From positions 744,001 through 808,000 of the forward strand of contig JACKCH010000010.1 in the NCBI GenBank assembly GCA_020634115.1: 64,000 nt of DNA, in the 5' to 3' direction. The translations under genes were made by a program, and so were the position numbers. Origin of the DNA: Anaerolineaceae bacterium (GTDB taxonomy: Bacteria > Chloroflexota > Anaerolineae > Aggregatilineales > Phototrophicaceae). Position 1 is the first letter of the stretch; every line of letters begins with the position of its first letter. The notes under the pieces are model-generated. The model saw nothing but the letters and a program-made list of their open reading frames with translations. It made no database searches and had not been told where the DNA came from. Shown in pieces: positions 46,244 to 54,492 of this stretch.

Positions 46244-47494
46244 ATGTCGCTGTTTCGTTTGCAGAAACTGGACGCTTTTCTAGTGTATCTGGTTCAGGGG
46301 GGCGCGGGCGCGGTCTTTTTCACCATGATTTTCACCGTACACATGATTTACCAGGTGGAAAAGGTGGGACTGAACCCGTTGCAACTGGTACTGCTGGGCA
46401 CAACCTTGGAAGTAAGCGTCCTGCTGTTTGAAATTCCCACCGGGGTTGTGGCCGATGTTTACAGCCGCCGCCTGTCGGTCATCATCGGTTTTTTCATTAT
46501 GGGCGCAGGTTTCGTGATTGAGGGGGTATTCCCGGTCTTTTCGATCATTGTAGTGTCGCAAATTCTGTGGGGGCTGGGCTATACCTTCACCAGTGGCGCG
46601 ACCAGCGCCTGGATTGCCGATGAACTCGGCGCGGAAAACCTCACCCGTGTCTACCTGCGCAACACGCAGATCAGCCATGCCGGAGATTTGCTGGGGATTC
46701 TGGGGGGAGTTCTCCTGGGGAGTCTGGCGATCAACCTGCCGATTATCGTGGGCGGCCTGGGGATAATGGGAGTCGGGGTGTTCCTGCTGCTGTGGATGCC
46801 GGAGAACGGCTTTCATCCTGTGCCGCCGGAAGACCGGGGTTCGTGGGGGCAGCTATTCAACACGTTTCGTGCCGGGCTGCGGTTGGTGCGGGGGCGGCGG
46901 GCGCTGCTCGCCATCATGGGAATCGGCCTGTTTTTCGGTCTCTACAGCGAGGGCTATGACCGGCTGTGGACGGCCCATTTGCTGCAAAATTTCACGTTTC
47001 CCACTCTGGGTGGCTGGCAGCCGGTGGTGTGGTTCGGCCTCATGAACGCTGGCCGAGCCATCCTCAGTATCACGCTGTCCGAGCTACTGGTGCGCCGCGT
47101 GAGCAGTGGGCGGGCGCAGCTTCTCGTGCGTGTGACGTTAGTGTTGAGCGGGCTGTTAGTGCTGGCATTATTCGGGTTCGCGTTTTCCATGAGTTTTGTC
47201 GCCGCTGCCGCCCTGGTGCTGGTGATTGGTGTGCTGCGGAGTACCATCGCGCCGCTGTACGAGGCATGGGTGAACCAGCATGTCGAGTCCAGCGTGCGGG
47301 CGACGGTGCTTTCAATGACCGGGCAGGTAGATGCCGTCGGGCAAATCGCCGGGGGGCCGGTGGTCGGCTGGATCGGGAACACGATTTCGATTCGGGCGGC
47401 GCTGGCGACTTCGGCTTTGCTCCTTTCGCCGGTACTGCTGCTGCTGGGGCGGTTGCTGCGCAGACGAGAGGCCGTCCCTGCTCCGGTGGAGTAA
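46244..47494 (+). CDS. MFS transporter
   Basis: 416 residues with about 12 hydrophobic segments. Seen: the loop motif IPTGVVADVYSRRLSVIIGF (the D-R-R type A motif after TM2) and a second-half counterpart. Members export drugs or move sugars and metabolites; the pattern is closest to single-component efflux proteins related to tetracycline-type exporters. AAGGA precedes the ATG. The next gene, TIR-TM-TPR, starts 101 bases downstream beyond a palindrome, so they may share a transcript. Confidence 0.88.
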   Translation: MSLFRLQKLDAFLVYLVQGGAGAVFFTMIFTVHMIYQVEKVGLNPLQLVLLGTTLEVSVLLFEIPTGVVADVYSRRLSVIIGFFIMGAGFVIEGVFPVFSIIVVSQILWGLGYTFTSGATSAWIADELGAENLTRVYLRNTQISHAGDLLGILGGVLLGSLAINLPIIVGGLGIMGVGVFLLLWMPENGFHPVPPEDRGSWGQLFNTFRAGLRLVRGRRALLAIMGIGLFFGLYSEGYDRLWTAHLLQNFTFPTLGGWQPVVWFGLMNAGRAILSITLSELLVRRVSSGRAQLLVRVTLVLSGLLVLALFGFAFSMSFVAAAALVLVIGVLRSTIAPLYEAWVNQHVESSVRATVLSMTGQVDAVGQIAGGPVVGWIGNTISIRAALATSALLLSPVLLLLGRLLRRREAVPAPVE

Positions 47495-47505
47495 TCATTA
47501 ACACA

Positions 47506-47526
47506 GGGAGGGCGTGCGACCCTCCC
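47506..47526. repeat. palindrome, left of a pair bracketing the TIR gene
   Basis: GGGAGGG, a 7-base loop (CGTGCGA) and CCCTCCC. The right copy at 49588-49608 differs by a single base in the loop. No T-run follows this copy. Confidence 0.65.
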
Positions 47527-47595
47527 CAATGCCTCGACAGGATAATAAAAGCCGTTATTATTGTGCTGTTCATAGCGGAAACCATTGGAGACACC

Positions 47596-49554
47596 ATGTC
47601 AGACGTATTCATTTCGTATTCACGGAAAAATAGTGCTTTCGCCCACCGCCTGATTGATGGCCTCACGCTGGCAAACAAGGATGCCTGGGTGGACTGGGAA
47701 GGTATTCCGCTTACCTCGCCCAACTGGTGGTCGGAAATCAAGGCGGGCATTGAAGGGGCGGACAGCTTTGTGTTTATCCTCAGCCCAGACTCGATGGCGA
47801 GCGTGGTCTGCAACCTGGAACTGGATTACGCCATCGAACTTCAGAAACGCATTATTCCTCTTGTCTATGAGGATGTCGTCACTCGTGATGCCTTCGCCAG
47901 CATCGCCGACTTCCAACCCGATGCAGCGATGGAGGAACGATTGGCGGGTAAGGACTCACTGCAAATTGCCCGCGACAACTGGCAGCGCCTCAGTCATATC
48001 AATTGGGTGTTTTTCCGGGATAGTGACGACTTTGATACGGCCTTCAAGACGCTCGTCATCACCGTTGAAACCGATTTGCCGTATGTCAAGGCGCATACCC
48101 GTTATCTGACCCGCGCTCTGGAATGGCAACGAGAAGGCCAGCGGGCTGACTTGCTATTGTTCGGCGCGGAGATTGATGCTGCCGAGAGATGGTTAGTCAA
48201 AGCTGAAAGTTACGCCACAAAACAGGCGAGCGGAAAAGTGGAAGTGGTGAATCCGCTGCCGGAAGCTGTGCAGCGCGATTACGTGGCTGCCTCGCGGCGG
48301 GCCCAACAGCGGCGGCGATTGCTGGCTGGGAGTGGCGTACTGGTCGCTGCGTTTGCTTTGGTGTTTGCCGTCGTCGCGCTGCTGGCAGGGGTACAAGCCA
48401 ACAATAACGCCAATGCCGCTAATACCCAGGTGGCCCAAGCGCTGGGAACAGCCACCCAGATTCCGCCAACGCTTACCCTGGCACATGAGCAGGTTGTGGA
48501 TGCTCAGGCACAAGCTGACGCCGCCCAGGAACGCGAAGCCACCGCTACCCGTCAGGTCGCCACCGCTGTCGCCCAGGTTGAGGCTGCCCAGGCCACCGCG
48601 ACTCAGATTCCGCCGACCCTGACTCAGGCTGCTGTGCTGCGCCAGGAGGCAGTAGACGAGCAAACGATTGCAAATGAATTCTCAGAAACCATCGCTCAGA
48701 GCGTCACAAATACAGGATGGCAAATCGAACGTATGGATCATCTTGTAGAGCAATTCCCAAATAGTGCCAGCGCATATTATGTGCGGGCGGTGACTTTCTC
48801 TCGTACAGGTGATTGTGAGCGTTCGATTCTTGATAGTTCCAGGGCAATTGTTTTAAATCCCACTTATGCCAATGCCTATCTCCAACGCGGAGTCTGTTAT
48901 TCTGCGTTAGGTAACAACGACCAAGCTATTGCTGATTTCACACACGTCATTGCTCTCAATCCGGAGGATTCCATCGCCTACAATAATCGTGGAAGTATCT
49001 ATAAGGATTTGGGCGACTATGAGCGTGCGATTGCAGACTATAACAATGCTATCTTTCTTGATCCAATTAATGCTATCCCTTATGTGGGGCGTGGTGAGGT
49101 TTATAATGTTATCGGTGAGTATGAGCGTGCAATCACTGACTTTGACCAAGCTATTGCTTTTGATCCAATTTATGCAAGAGCCTATGATAGTCGCGGACTT
49201 GCCTATTTCGCACTAGGTGATTATGAACGTGCCAATACTGACATTGACCATGCCATTCTCCTTAGTCCGACATATGCGCCTTTTTACCTTAGCAATCGTG
49301 GGCAGGCTTATCAGTACATAGGCAACTACGAGCGAGCCATCGCAGATTACAGTCAGGCAATTACAATCAACCCGGACTACGCATTCGCCTATTGGGGGCT
49401 TGGCAACACTTACTACGATATGAATCGCATGGATGAAGCCCTGACTAACTATCGCCACTATCTGGAATTGGCGGGGAATGGTGCCAGTTCGTTTGTGCGT
49501 GGCCGGGTGGCGGAGTTGGAGGCTGTGCTGCCTACCCCCACGGCAGCGCCATAG
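47596..49554 (+). CDS. TIR-transmembrane-TPR protein
   Basis: 652 residues. Seen: an N-terminal TIR domain (1 to ~140) with MSDVFISYSRKNSAFAHRLI, the loop VDWEGIPLTSPNWWSEI and the conserved Glu75 in SPDSMASVVCNLEL, the position of the catalytic Glu in NAD-cleaving TIR domains. Then a linker, one transmembrane helix (about 241-265), an Ala/Thr/Gln-rich region with two copies of ATQIPPTLT (about 280-355), and TPR repeats (about 385-640, with DPINAIPYVGRGEVYNVIGE). The TPRs lie across the membrane from the TIR domain. GGAG five bases before the ATG fixes the start. Known: TIR proteins act in NAD-consuming defence or as signalling scaffolds. No partner defence gene is adjacent. Role inferred as an exposed sensor with an inner TIR effector. 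Confidence 0.9.
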   Translation: MSDVFISYSRKNSAFAHRLIDGLTLANKDAWVDWEGIPLTSPNWWSEIKAGIEGADSFVFILSPDSMASVVCNLELDYAIELQKRIIPLVYEDVVTRDAFASIADFQPDAAMEERLAGKDSLQIARDNWQRLSHINWVFFRDSDDFDTAFKTLVITVETDLPYVKAHTRYLTRALEWQREGQRADLLLFGAEIDAAERWLVKAESYATKQASGKVEVVNPLPEAVQRDYVAASRRAQQRRRLLAGSGVLVAAFALVFAVVALLAGVQANNNANAANTQVAQALGTATQIPPTLTLAHEQVVDAQAQADAAQEREATATRQVATAVAQVEAAQATATQIPPTLTQAAVLRQEAVDEQTIANEFSETIAQSVTNTGWQIERMDHLVEQFPNSASAYYVRAVTFSRTGDCERSILDSSRAIVLNPTYANAYLQRGVCYSALGNNDQAIADFTHVIALNPEDSIAYNNRGSIYKDLGDYERAIADYNNAIFLDPINAIPYVGRGEVYNVIGEYERAITDFDQAIAFDPIYARAYDSRGLAYFALGDYERANTDIDHAILLSPTYAPFYLSNRGQAYQYIGNYERAIADYSQAITINPDYAFAYWGLGNTYYDMNRMDEALTNYRHYLELAGNGASSFVRGRVAELEAVLPTPTAAP

Positions 49555-49587
49555 GTGAAAACCGCCGGGCAGCAGAACGATCATCAC

Positions 49588-49608
49588 GGGAGGGCGGGCG
49601 ACCCTCCC
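49588..49608. repeat. palindrome, right of a pair bracketing the TIR gene
   Basis: GGGAGGG, loop CGGGCGA and CCCTCCC, followed by TTTGC. It lies 34 bases after the TIR-TM-TPR stop and could act as a weak terminator. See the left copy at 47506-47526. Confidence 0.65.
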
Positions 49609-49625
49609 TTTGCATTTCGCCGGAC

Positions 49626-50723
49626 TTACTTGGCGCGGATTTCGCAGTCGAACGCCCCGCCATCCACATACCAGACGGCATGATGCGTGCTGGGGGTAAT
49701 ATTGGTGACGACCCAGAACCAATTCACCTGGAAACCTTCTGCTCCATCCGATCCTGTCCAGGGTGACGGCCCGGTGCGGTAACTGAGCGGGACGGATGCG
49801 CCGTCATAATCCATTGAGGTGGGATTCGAAGCGGCGAAACGCAGCACATCGGCTAAGGTATAGTCCGCCCAGCCGCCGCGCAGCGCGAGCGTGCTGCCTG
49901 CCGGGACATCCACACCACCGGTATTGGCGCAGCGCAGCAGTCCGGTGATCTCACCACCAGGTTCTGTGGTCTGGGGGAGGGCTTCCGGGAGGGCTTCTGC
50001 CGGGAGTGCCATCACTTCTGGTGCGGCTTCGGGCTGTTCGGGTGGGGTGTCCTGTGTGACCGTTAATGTAAATCCGGCGGGGACATCCTGCACAGTGTCA
50101 TTAATCACCACCTGGACATTCCCCTCCAGTGTAGTAATGGTCAATTTATCTTCATGGGCGGCGGTGAACAGGGCGGTGCTGCCCAGGTGGAGTTCAAACC
50201 CGTTGATGAGCAGAGTCACCGTTTGCTCGTGCGGATTTTGCACCAGCAAACCACCCAGCGGCACATCACGGCAGGCTTCATCACCAACCCCGGTCACTAA
50301 CTGGAAGGCCTGCATCGGGGCGTTGAAGTCAGGGGGCGCGTCTGGTTGTGGCCGGACTTCTGCATCCCCGAAAAACAGCAGCGTGACATTCTGGCCGGGC
50401 AGGGTATCCGGCAGGTTGGCCTGCACCCGGAAAATCACAATGCCCCAATCCCCGGTTTCAAGGGACAGTGGAGCGGTATGCACACTGAGCAGGTCAGCGG
50501 CGGCGGTGATGTCCCCAACCGTGCTGAAGGGGGCGCTGCCATCACGGAGTTCGACTTGCATCAACTCATGCCCATAACAGGCCTGATTGCGTCCCAGGGC
50601 GTCACAGCTTTCTGCGACGAGGTCTAATGCGGTTTCCACTTCAGCCGGGCAGGTATCTATCTGTGCCTGAACCGCTGACGCAGCCAATAAAATAAACACA
50701 AGCGTAATCAATAAGCGACGCAC
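49626..50723 (-). CDS. secreted FecR-like/beta-rich protein, paralogue of 60683-62353
   Basis: 365 residues. Seen: a signal peptide (1-20); a conserved module with CPAEVETALDLVAESCDALG, RNQACYG and FRVQANLPDTLPGQNVTLLF; a region around GSTALFTAAHEDKLTITTLEGNV that resembles the FecR fold; a Glu/Pro/Ala-rich linker; and a C-terminal domain. The same N-terminal module (TALD...C...GRNQACYG and NLPDTLPGQNVT) is in the 556-residue protein at 60683. I know no name for the module. The four Cys there probably form disulfides outside the cell. The protein is exported and may bind an extracellular ligand. Confidence 0.75.
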   Translation of the reverse strand: MRRLLITLVFILLAASAVQAQIDTCPAEVETALDLVAESCDALGRNQACYGHELMQVELRDGSAPFSTVGDITAAADLLSVHTAPLSLETGDWGIVIFRVQANLPDTLPGQNVTLLFFGDAEVRPQPDAPPDFNAPMQAFQLVTGVGDEACRDVPLGGLLVQNPHEQTVTLLINGFELHLGSTALFTAAHEDKLTITTLEGNVQVVINDTVQDVPAGFTLTVTQDTPPEQPEAAPEVMALPAEALPEALPQTTEPGGEITGLLRCANTGGVDVPAGSTLALRGGWADYTLADVLRFAASNPTSMDYDGASVPLSYRTGPSPWTGSDGAEGFQVNWFWVVTNITPSTHHAVWYVDGGAFDCEIRAK

Positions 50724-50789
50724 TGTTTCCTCCTAAAATCTATTTTTGATCAATTTCTCCTATCGTCACTGTCCGAGACTCGTATCCCT

Positions 50790-50795
50790 ATTATA
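50790..50795 (-). promoter_or_regulatory. -10-like element before the secreted protein gene
   Basis: ACTTATAATAG on the minus strand contains a perfect TATAAT about 67 bases before the ATG at 50723. It resembles the elements before 40437 and 63310. Confidence 0.4.
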
Positions 50796-50828
50796 AGTTA
50801 TTTGGCATACGACGCAGGCAGTTGAAGT

Positions 50829-52823
50829 TTACGCCCGCCTCAGCACCAGGTTATGATAGGCGTCCACCGCCGCCGTCCAGTCGGGCGCGATGTACACCGT
50901 GCTGTCTAATTGGAACACCAGTGCCGGGCCGGTGAAGCGTGTCCCCGGTAGCAGTCGTTCTCGCTCGTAAAGTGCCAGCCGCCCGTCCGCCGTCCTCTTG
51001 TGGCCGATCAAGGCTTCCGCCCCATCACTTTCGTGGAGCGGCTCGGCGGTGAAAACTGGTTTTTCTGTCATTCCTACCGCCTGCAACCGCACATTGACCA
51101 CCTCCACTGGACGTTCCGGCAGGGCATGGCCGTAAGCCCGTTCGTGTGCGGCGTGGAATGCGGTTTGCAGTCCCGCTACGGTGCGCGAATCGGTCAGCGG
51201 CACAGTGAGTTCGTAGGCCTGCCCGCTGTAACGCATATCGAGCGAGGCGTGCAGCTGGCGTCGGTCTGCGGGGATGCCTTCCCGTTCAAGGTCGGCGGCG
51301 GCTTGTGCCAACATCGCTGCCAATTGCCCCTCGATCATGTCCAGTGTGGCCGCGCTTACCGGCTGCAAGACGGATTGGCTGTAGTCCAGGGCAACATCGG
51401 CCACCAGCAGCCCCAACGCGCACATCACGCCCGGATAACGCGGCACGAGTACCGTGGGGATGTCCAGCCGTTCGGCCACTTCGCAGGCGTGCAGCGGTCC
51501 CGCGCCGCCGAAGGCTACTAACGTAAAATCACGCGGGTCATAGCCTCGTGCTATCGAAACCCGGCGCAGCGCCCGGTCAATATTCACGTTGGCGACTTGA
51601 ATCACGCCCAGCGCCACCGCTTCCGGCGTGAGGCTCATCTGTTCCGCCAGGATGTTTACCGCTGCCTCTGCCGCCGCTGTATCCAGCGCCATGCCCCCGC
51701 CCAGGAAGTGATCAGCATCCAGCCGCCCCAGGATGGCATTAGCATCGCTGACGGTGATCTGCGCCCCGCCACGCCCGTAGATAATCGGGCCGGGGTCAGC
51801 TCCGGCGCTTTCTGGCCCCACGCGCAGCGCCCCGCCCGCGTCCAGCCGGGCAATCGAACCGCCACCCGCGCCAATCGTCTCAATATCCAACAGACGAATC
51901 CGCAGCGGCAGACCGTCAATCTCCGATTCAGGCCGCCGCGCCGGATGACCGGGGCAGAGGGCGACATCGGTAGACGTGCCGCCAATATCGAGCGTGAGGA
52001 TGTGGTCGAAACCGGCCAACCCCGCCACATGGAACGCGCCAATCACGCCCGCCGCCGGGCCGCTGAGGGCGGTCTGTACCGCCTGTTCCCGCGCCTTCCC
52101 CGCGCTCACCATGCCGCCGTCCGACTTCATGATACGCAGCAGCGTGTTTTCCGGCAGGCGGTCTTCCAGGTTTTGCAGGTAGCGGCTCATCACCGGGCGC
52201 ACATAAGCATCCAGCGCAACCGTGCTGGCCCGTTCGTATTCGCGGAATTCCGGCAGCACATCAGACGAGAGGGCAATCTGCCATTCCGCCAGCAGGCCGC
52301 GTTCCAAAATTCGCGTCCTGACGGCCTGTTCATGCGCCGGATTGACGTAACTGTAGAGGAAGCATACCGCCACCGCTTCAATCCCCTGGGTGGAGATGTC
52401 ATCCAGCACGGTATCCAGCGCGGTCACATCCAGCGGAGTCAGGACTGCCCCGGTATAGTCCAGCCGCTCCGGGACTTCGTAACACCAGCGGCGCGGGATG
52501 AGCGGCGGGGGGAGCTGCGGTTGCAAAGCGTAGAGTTCCGGGCGATTCTGCCGCCCGATGGCGAGGATGTCCCGAAAGCCGCCAGTGGTGATGAGGGCGG
52601 TTTTTGCCCCTTTGCGCTCCAAAATCGCGTTGGTCGCCACCGTTGAGCCGTGCGCGACCCGTTCCAGCGCCGCCAACCCGCCGGGGGTGATAGCGGTCAG
52701 CCCGTCCAACATGGCATCTGCCGGGTTATGCGGGGTACTGAGCAGTTTGTGAATCGCCAGCCGCCCCTCCACGCTCAATACGAGGTCGGTGAATGTGCCA
52801 CCAATGTCTACGCCGATATGCAT
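50829..52823 (-). CDS. hydantoinase/oxoprolinase family protein, subunit A type
   Basis: About 664 residues. Seen: the N-terminal actin-fold signature MHIGVDIGGTFTDLVLSVEG, the second phosphate motif ILTDIGGTSTDVALCPG-like (TLDIGGTSTDVA) and VAFGGAGPLHACEVAERL. Known: HyuA-type proteins use ATP to open hydantoin or 5-oxoproline rings, or with B and C subunits carboxylate acetone. No HyuB gene is nearby in the window, so activity as a single subunit, or with a remote partner, is uncertain. The ATG at 52823 is chosen; it stands one base after the stop of the preceding minus-strand gene. Confidence 0.9.
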   Translation of the reverse strand: MHIGVDIGGTFTDLVLSVEGRLAIHKLLSTPHNPADAMLDGLTAITPGGLAALERVAHGSTVATNAILERKGAKTALITTGGFRDILAIGRQNRPELYALQPQLPPPLIPRRWCYEVPERLDYTGAVLTPLDVTALDTVLDDISTQGIEAVAVCFLYSYVNPAHEQAVRTRILERGLLAEWQIALSSDVLPEFREYERASTVALDAYVRPVMSRYLQNLEDRLPENTLLRIMKSDGGMVSAGKAREQAVQTALSGPAAGVIGAFHVAGLAGFDHILTLDIGGTSTDVALCPGHPARRPESEIDGLPLRIRLLDIETIGAGGGSIARLDAGGALRVGPESAGADPGPIIYGRGGAQITVSDANAILGRLDADHFLGGGMALDTAAAEAAVNILAEQMSLTPEAVALGVIQVANVNIDRALRRVSIARGYDPRDFTLVAFGGAGPLHACEVAERLDIPTVLVPRYPGVMCALGLLVADVALDYSQSVLQPVSAATLDMIEGQLAAMLAQAAADLEREGIPADRRQLHASLDMRYSGQAYELTVPLTDSRTVAGLQTAFHAAHERAYGHALPERPVEVVNVRLQAVGMTEKPVFTAEPLHESDGAEALIGHKRTADGRLALYERERLLPGTRFTGPALVFQLDSTVYIAPDWTAAVDAYHNLVLRRA

Positions 52824-52824
52824 A

Positions 52825-53280
52825 TCAAGATTCTCTTTCGAGGACAATATCTACTACAACCAGATTGGGTTTCTCGGTGGAGATGTCGGCCTCCGGGTAG
52901 TGGTCGAATAAGCTGTACTGCACTTTTGTATCCTGGAAGCCTTCAGCGGTGACGTTAAAAACCAGAAAATCGCACGCGAACATGAACATTTTTTGATGAG
53001 ATGCGAAGTTCCCGGTGGAGTCACTATAAAGCTTGGTTGCCACTTCGTCTTCCGGCGGCGGGAAGTGAGTAATCGAAATTCGTCCCTTAGGGATTGGATT
53101 GCCCTCCGAGTCGTTCAGCGTGCCGGAGATGATGATTGGTACACCATTGCAATCCTGTGGCAGCAGCCTCAAGCCCGACTCCGAAAACGAACTCCACAAG
53201 ATTCCACCAACAACCATCACACCGATGAGCGCAACACCCAGGAGTGCCACTGTAAGCTGCAGAACCTTTTTTCTGGTCAT
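52825..53280 (-). CDS. small membrane-anchored protein with carboxypeptidase-regulatory-like domain
   Basis: About 151 residues from the ATG at 53280; the frame stays open upstream to 53433 and the start is uncertain. Seen: one transmembrane segment at about residues 8-28 (VALLGVALIGVMVVGGILW), then a beta-rich domain with SGTLNDSEGNPIPKGRISIT and FNVTAEGFQDTKVQYSLFD, typical of the CarboxypepD_reg / Big-like fold. Its stop TGA is followed by a single base and then the hydantoinase ATG, implying translational coupling. Why a membrane-anchored beta-domain is coupled to HyuA is unclear. Confidence 0.6.
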   Translation of the reverse strand: MTRKKVLQLTVALLGVALIGVMVVGGILWSSFSESGLRLLPQDCNGVPIIISGTLNDSEGNPIPKGRISITHFPPPEDEVATKLYSDSTGNFASHQKMFMFACDFLVFNVTAEGFQDTKVQYSLFDHYPEADISTEKPNLVVVDIVLERES

Positions 53281-53550
53281 ATCACCCCATTCGTGAATAT
53301 CCAGGTGATGATACAGCATGTCCGATATTTTGGCATATTGTGCAGCCCCACGCGATGGGTATAGACTCACATTTTCATAAGAGCCGCTCTCGATATTTGA
53401 AATACCTTGCGAGGCGTTTAATTTGAGCATCAAGCTATAATTATTAAGTGATTTCTTCTTATTGTATATCTCAACTCTTTGTTTATGATTCGGGCATTAG
53501 AATAACTATAACATAACCATATCCGCGATTGAGCGGGGAGAATCAATAAC

Positions 53551-54135
53551 ATGCATAAATTCATTTCCGTAATAATTATTGCTCTGCTTTTCAGTGGCTT
53601 AACGGTCTCAGTTCTTGCCCAGGATGGTGCTTCCGACTACTGCACGACAAACCTTGATGACGGAAGCGGCCTGCCTGAATGTTATACCTCCGCCGATAAT
53701 GAATGCTACGCCGGGGGCGTGTTTGAAGCCAAATGCGACAGCCCCTGGATGTGGAATGCTGGTTGGTATCTTGCTCGTTTCAACCAGGGTCTAATCAGCC
53801 GTGCCGACTTCCCCGATTTTTATCGTGGTGTCCTGCCGCCAGAACCTGCAGAGGAGAACACCAGCGTTATCAGTCTGATTGAAGTCTGCAAACTGGGTTT
53901 TGGCAACGAGTATTGTGCTTATTCCAACAAGACCGGTACACGCGACGCAGGCGCTGATAATTCGGTTGAAGAAGTACAACTCTTCCTGCCCCCTGGAACA
54001 GCTACCTGCCCGGCTGGTTATACAGAAGCAAATACACGTCCTATCACCGATTGGCATGGCGGTCTGTTCACTGATGCTGACCTGGCACCGTTGGGTATGG
54101 ATAATACCTGGGAGTTCTGTTACAAACCGGCGTAG
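53551..54135 (+). CDS. secreted Cys-containing protein of unknown function
   Basis: 194 residues. Seen: a signal peptide (about 1-23, ending SVLAQD), then about nine Cys in a small exported domain (DYCTTNLDDGSGLPECYTSA, CDSPWMWNAGWYLARFNQGL, CPAGYTE). GGGGAG lies eleven bases before the ATG. The spacing of cysteines suggests several disulfides. No family recognised. It stands alone. Confidence 0.65.
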   Translation: MHKFISVIIIALLFSGLTVSVLAQDGASDYCTTNLDDGSGLPECYTSADNECYAGGVFEAKCDSPWMWNAGWYLARFNQGLISRADFPDFYRGVLPPEPAEENTSVISLIEVCKLGFGNEYCAYSNKTGTRDAGADNSVEEVQLFLPPGTATCPAGYTEANTRPITDWHGGLFTDADLAPLGMDNTWEFCYKPA

Positions 54136-54492
54136 TCCTATGGGCTAAGTAAGTAGGTGGTTCCACATAATAATGAGGGCGCACCGCACCGCTGTGCGCC
54201 CTTACGAATCCCGGAGGTGTCGCTCTATTTCGTTCGAGACTTCACTTCAGCAGGCAGAAATACTTAAGCCCCGTATTTTACCCAGGGAATAAAAAAATTG
54301 TGAATTAAGGCACATGCAAGGCATCTCCCTTTACCGTTAAGATCAGGTTTGATAATCTCAATATCGACGATCTCCGATTAACCAACGTCAATCCGCAATT
54401 CGTTACGCATCTCTGTAGTGGATAGTGGTATATTACTAGAGAGTCGGATCATGCAGTTTGACTGCCTATACACAACCAAAGGAACATAACAC
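54136..54492. other. 357-base gap with REP-like hairpin and weak promoter
   Basis: AGGGCGCAC (54176-54184) and GTGCGCCCT (54194-54202) form a 9-bp stem with a 9-base loop, followed by TACG, in the style of the 2533 palindrome. TGGTATATT at 54427-54434 is a possible extended -10 for the UDP-glucose dehydrogenase gene. No reading frame of note. Confidence 0.45.

Noticed and set aside
46966..47595. 210-residue N-terminal extension of the TIR protein
   Set aside because: It overlaps the MFS gene in another frame, is Arg/Ala-rich and has no domain; the TIR domain begins at the ATG with GGAG at 47587.
51597..52646. 349-codon plus-strand frame opposite the hydantoinase gene
   Set aside because: Arg- and His-rich, no family match, fully antisense to a gene with clear catalytic motifs.
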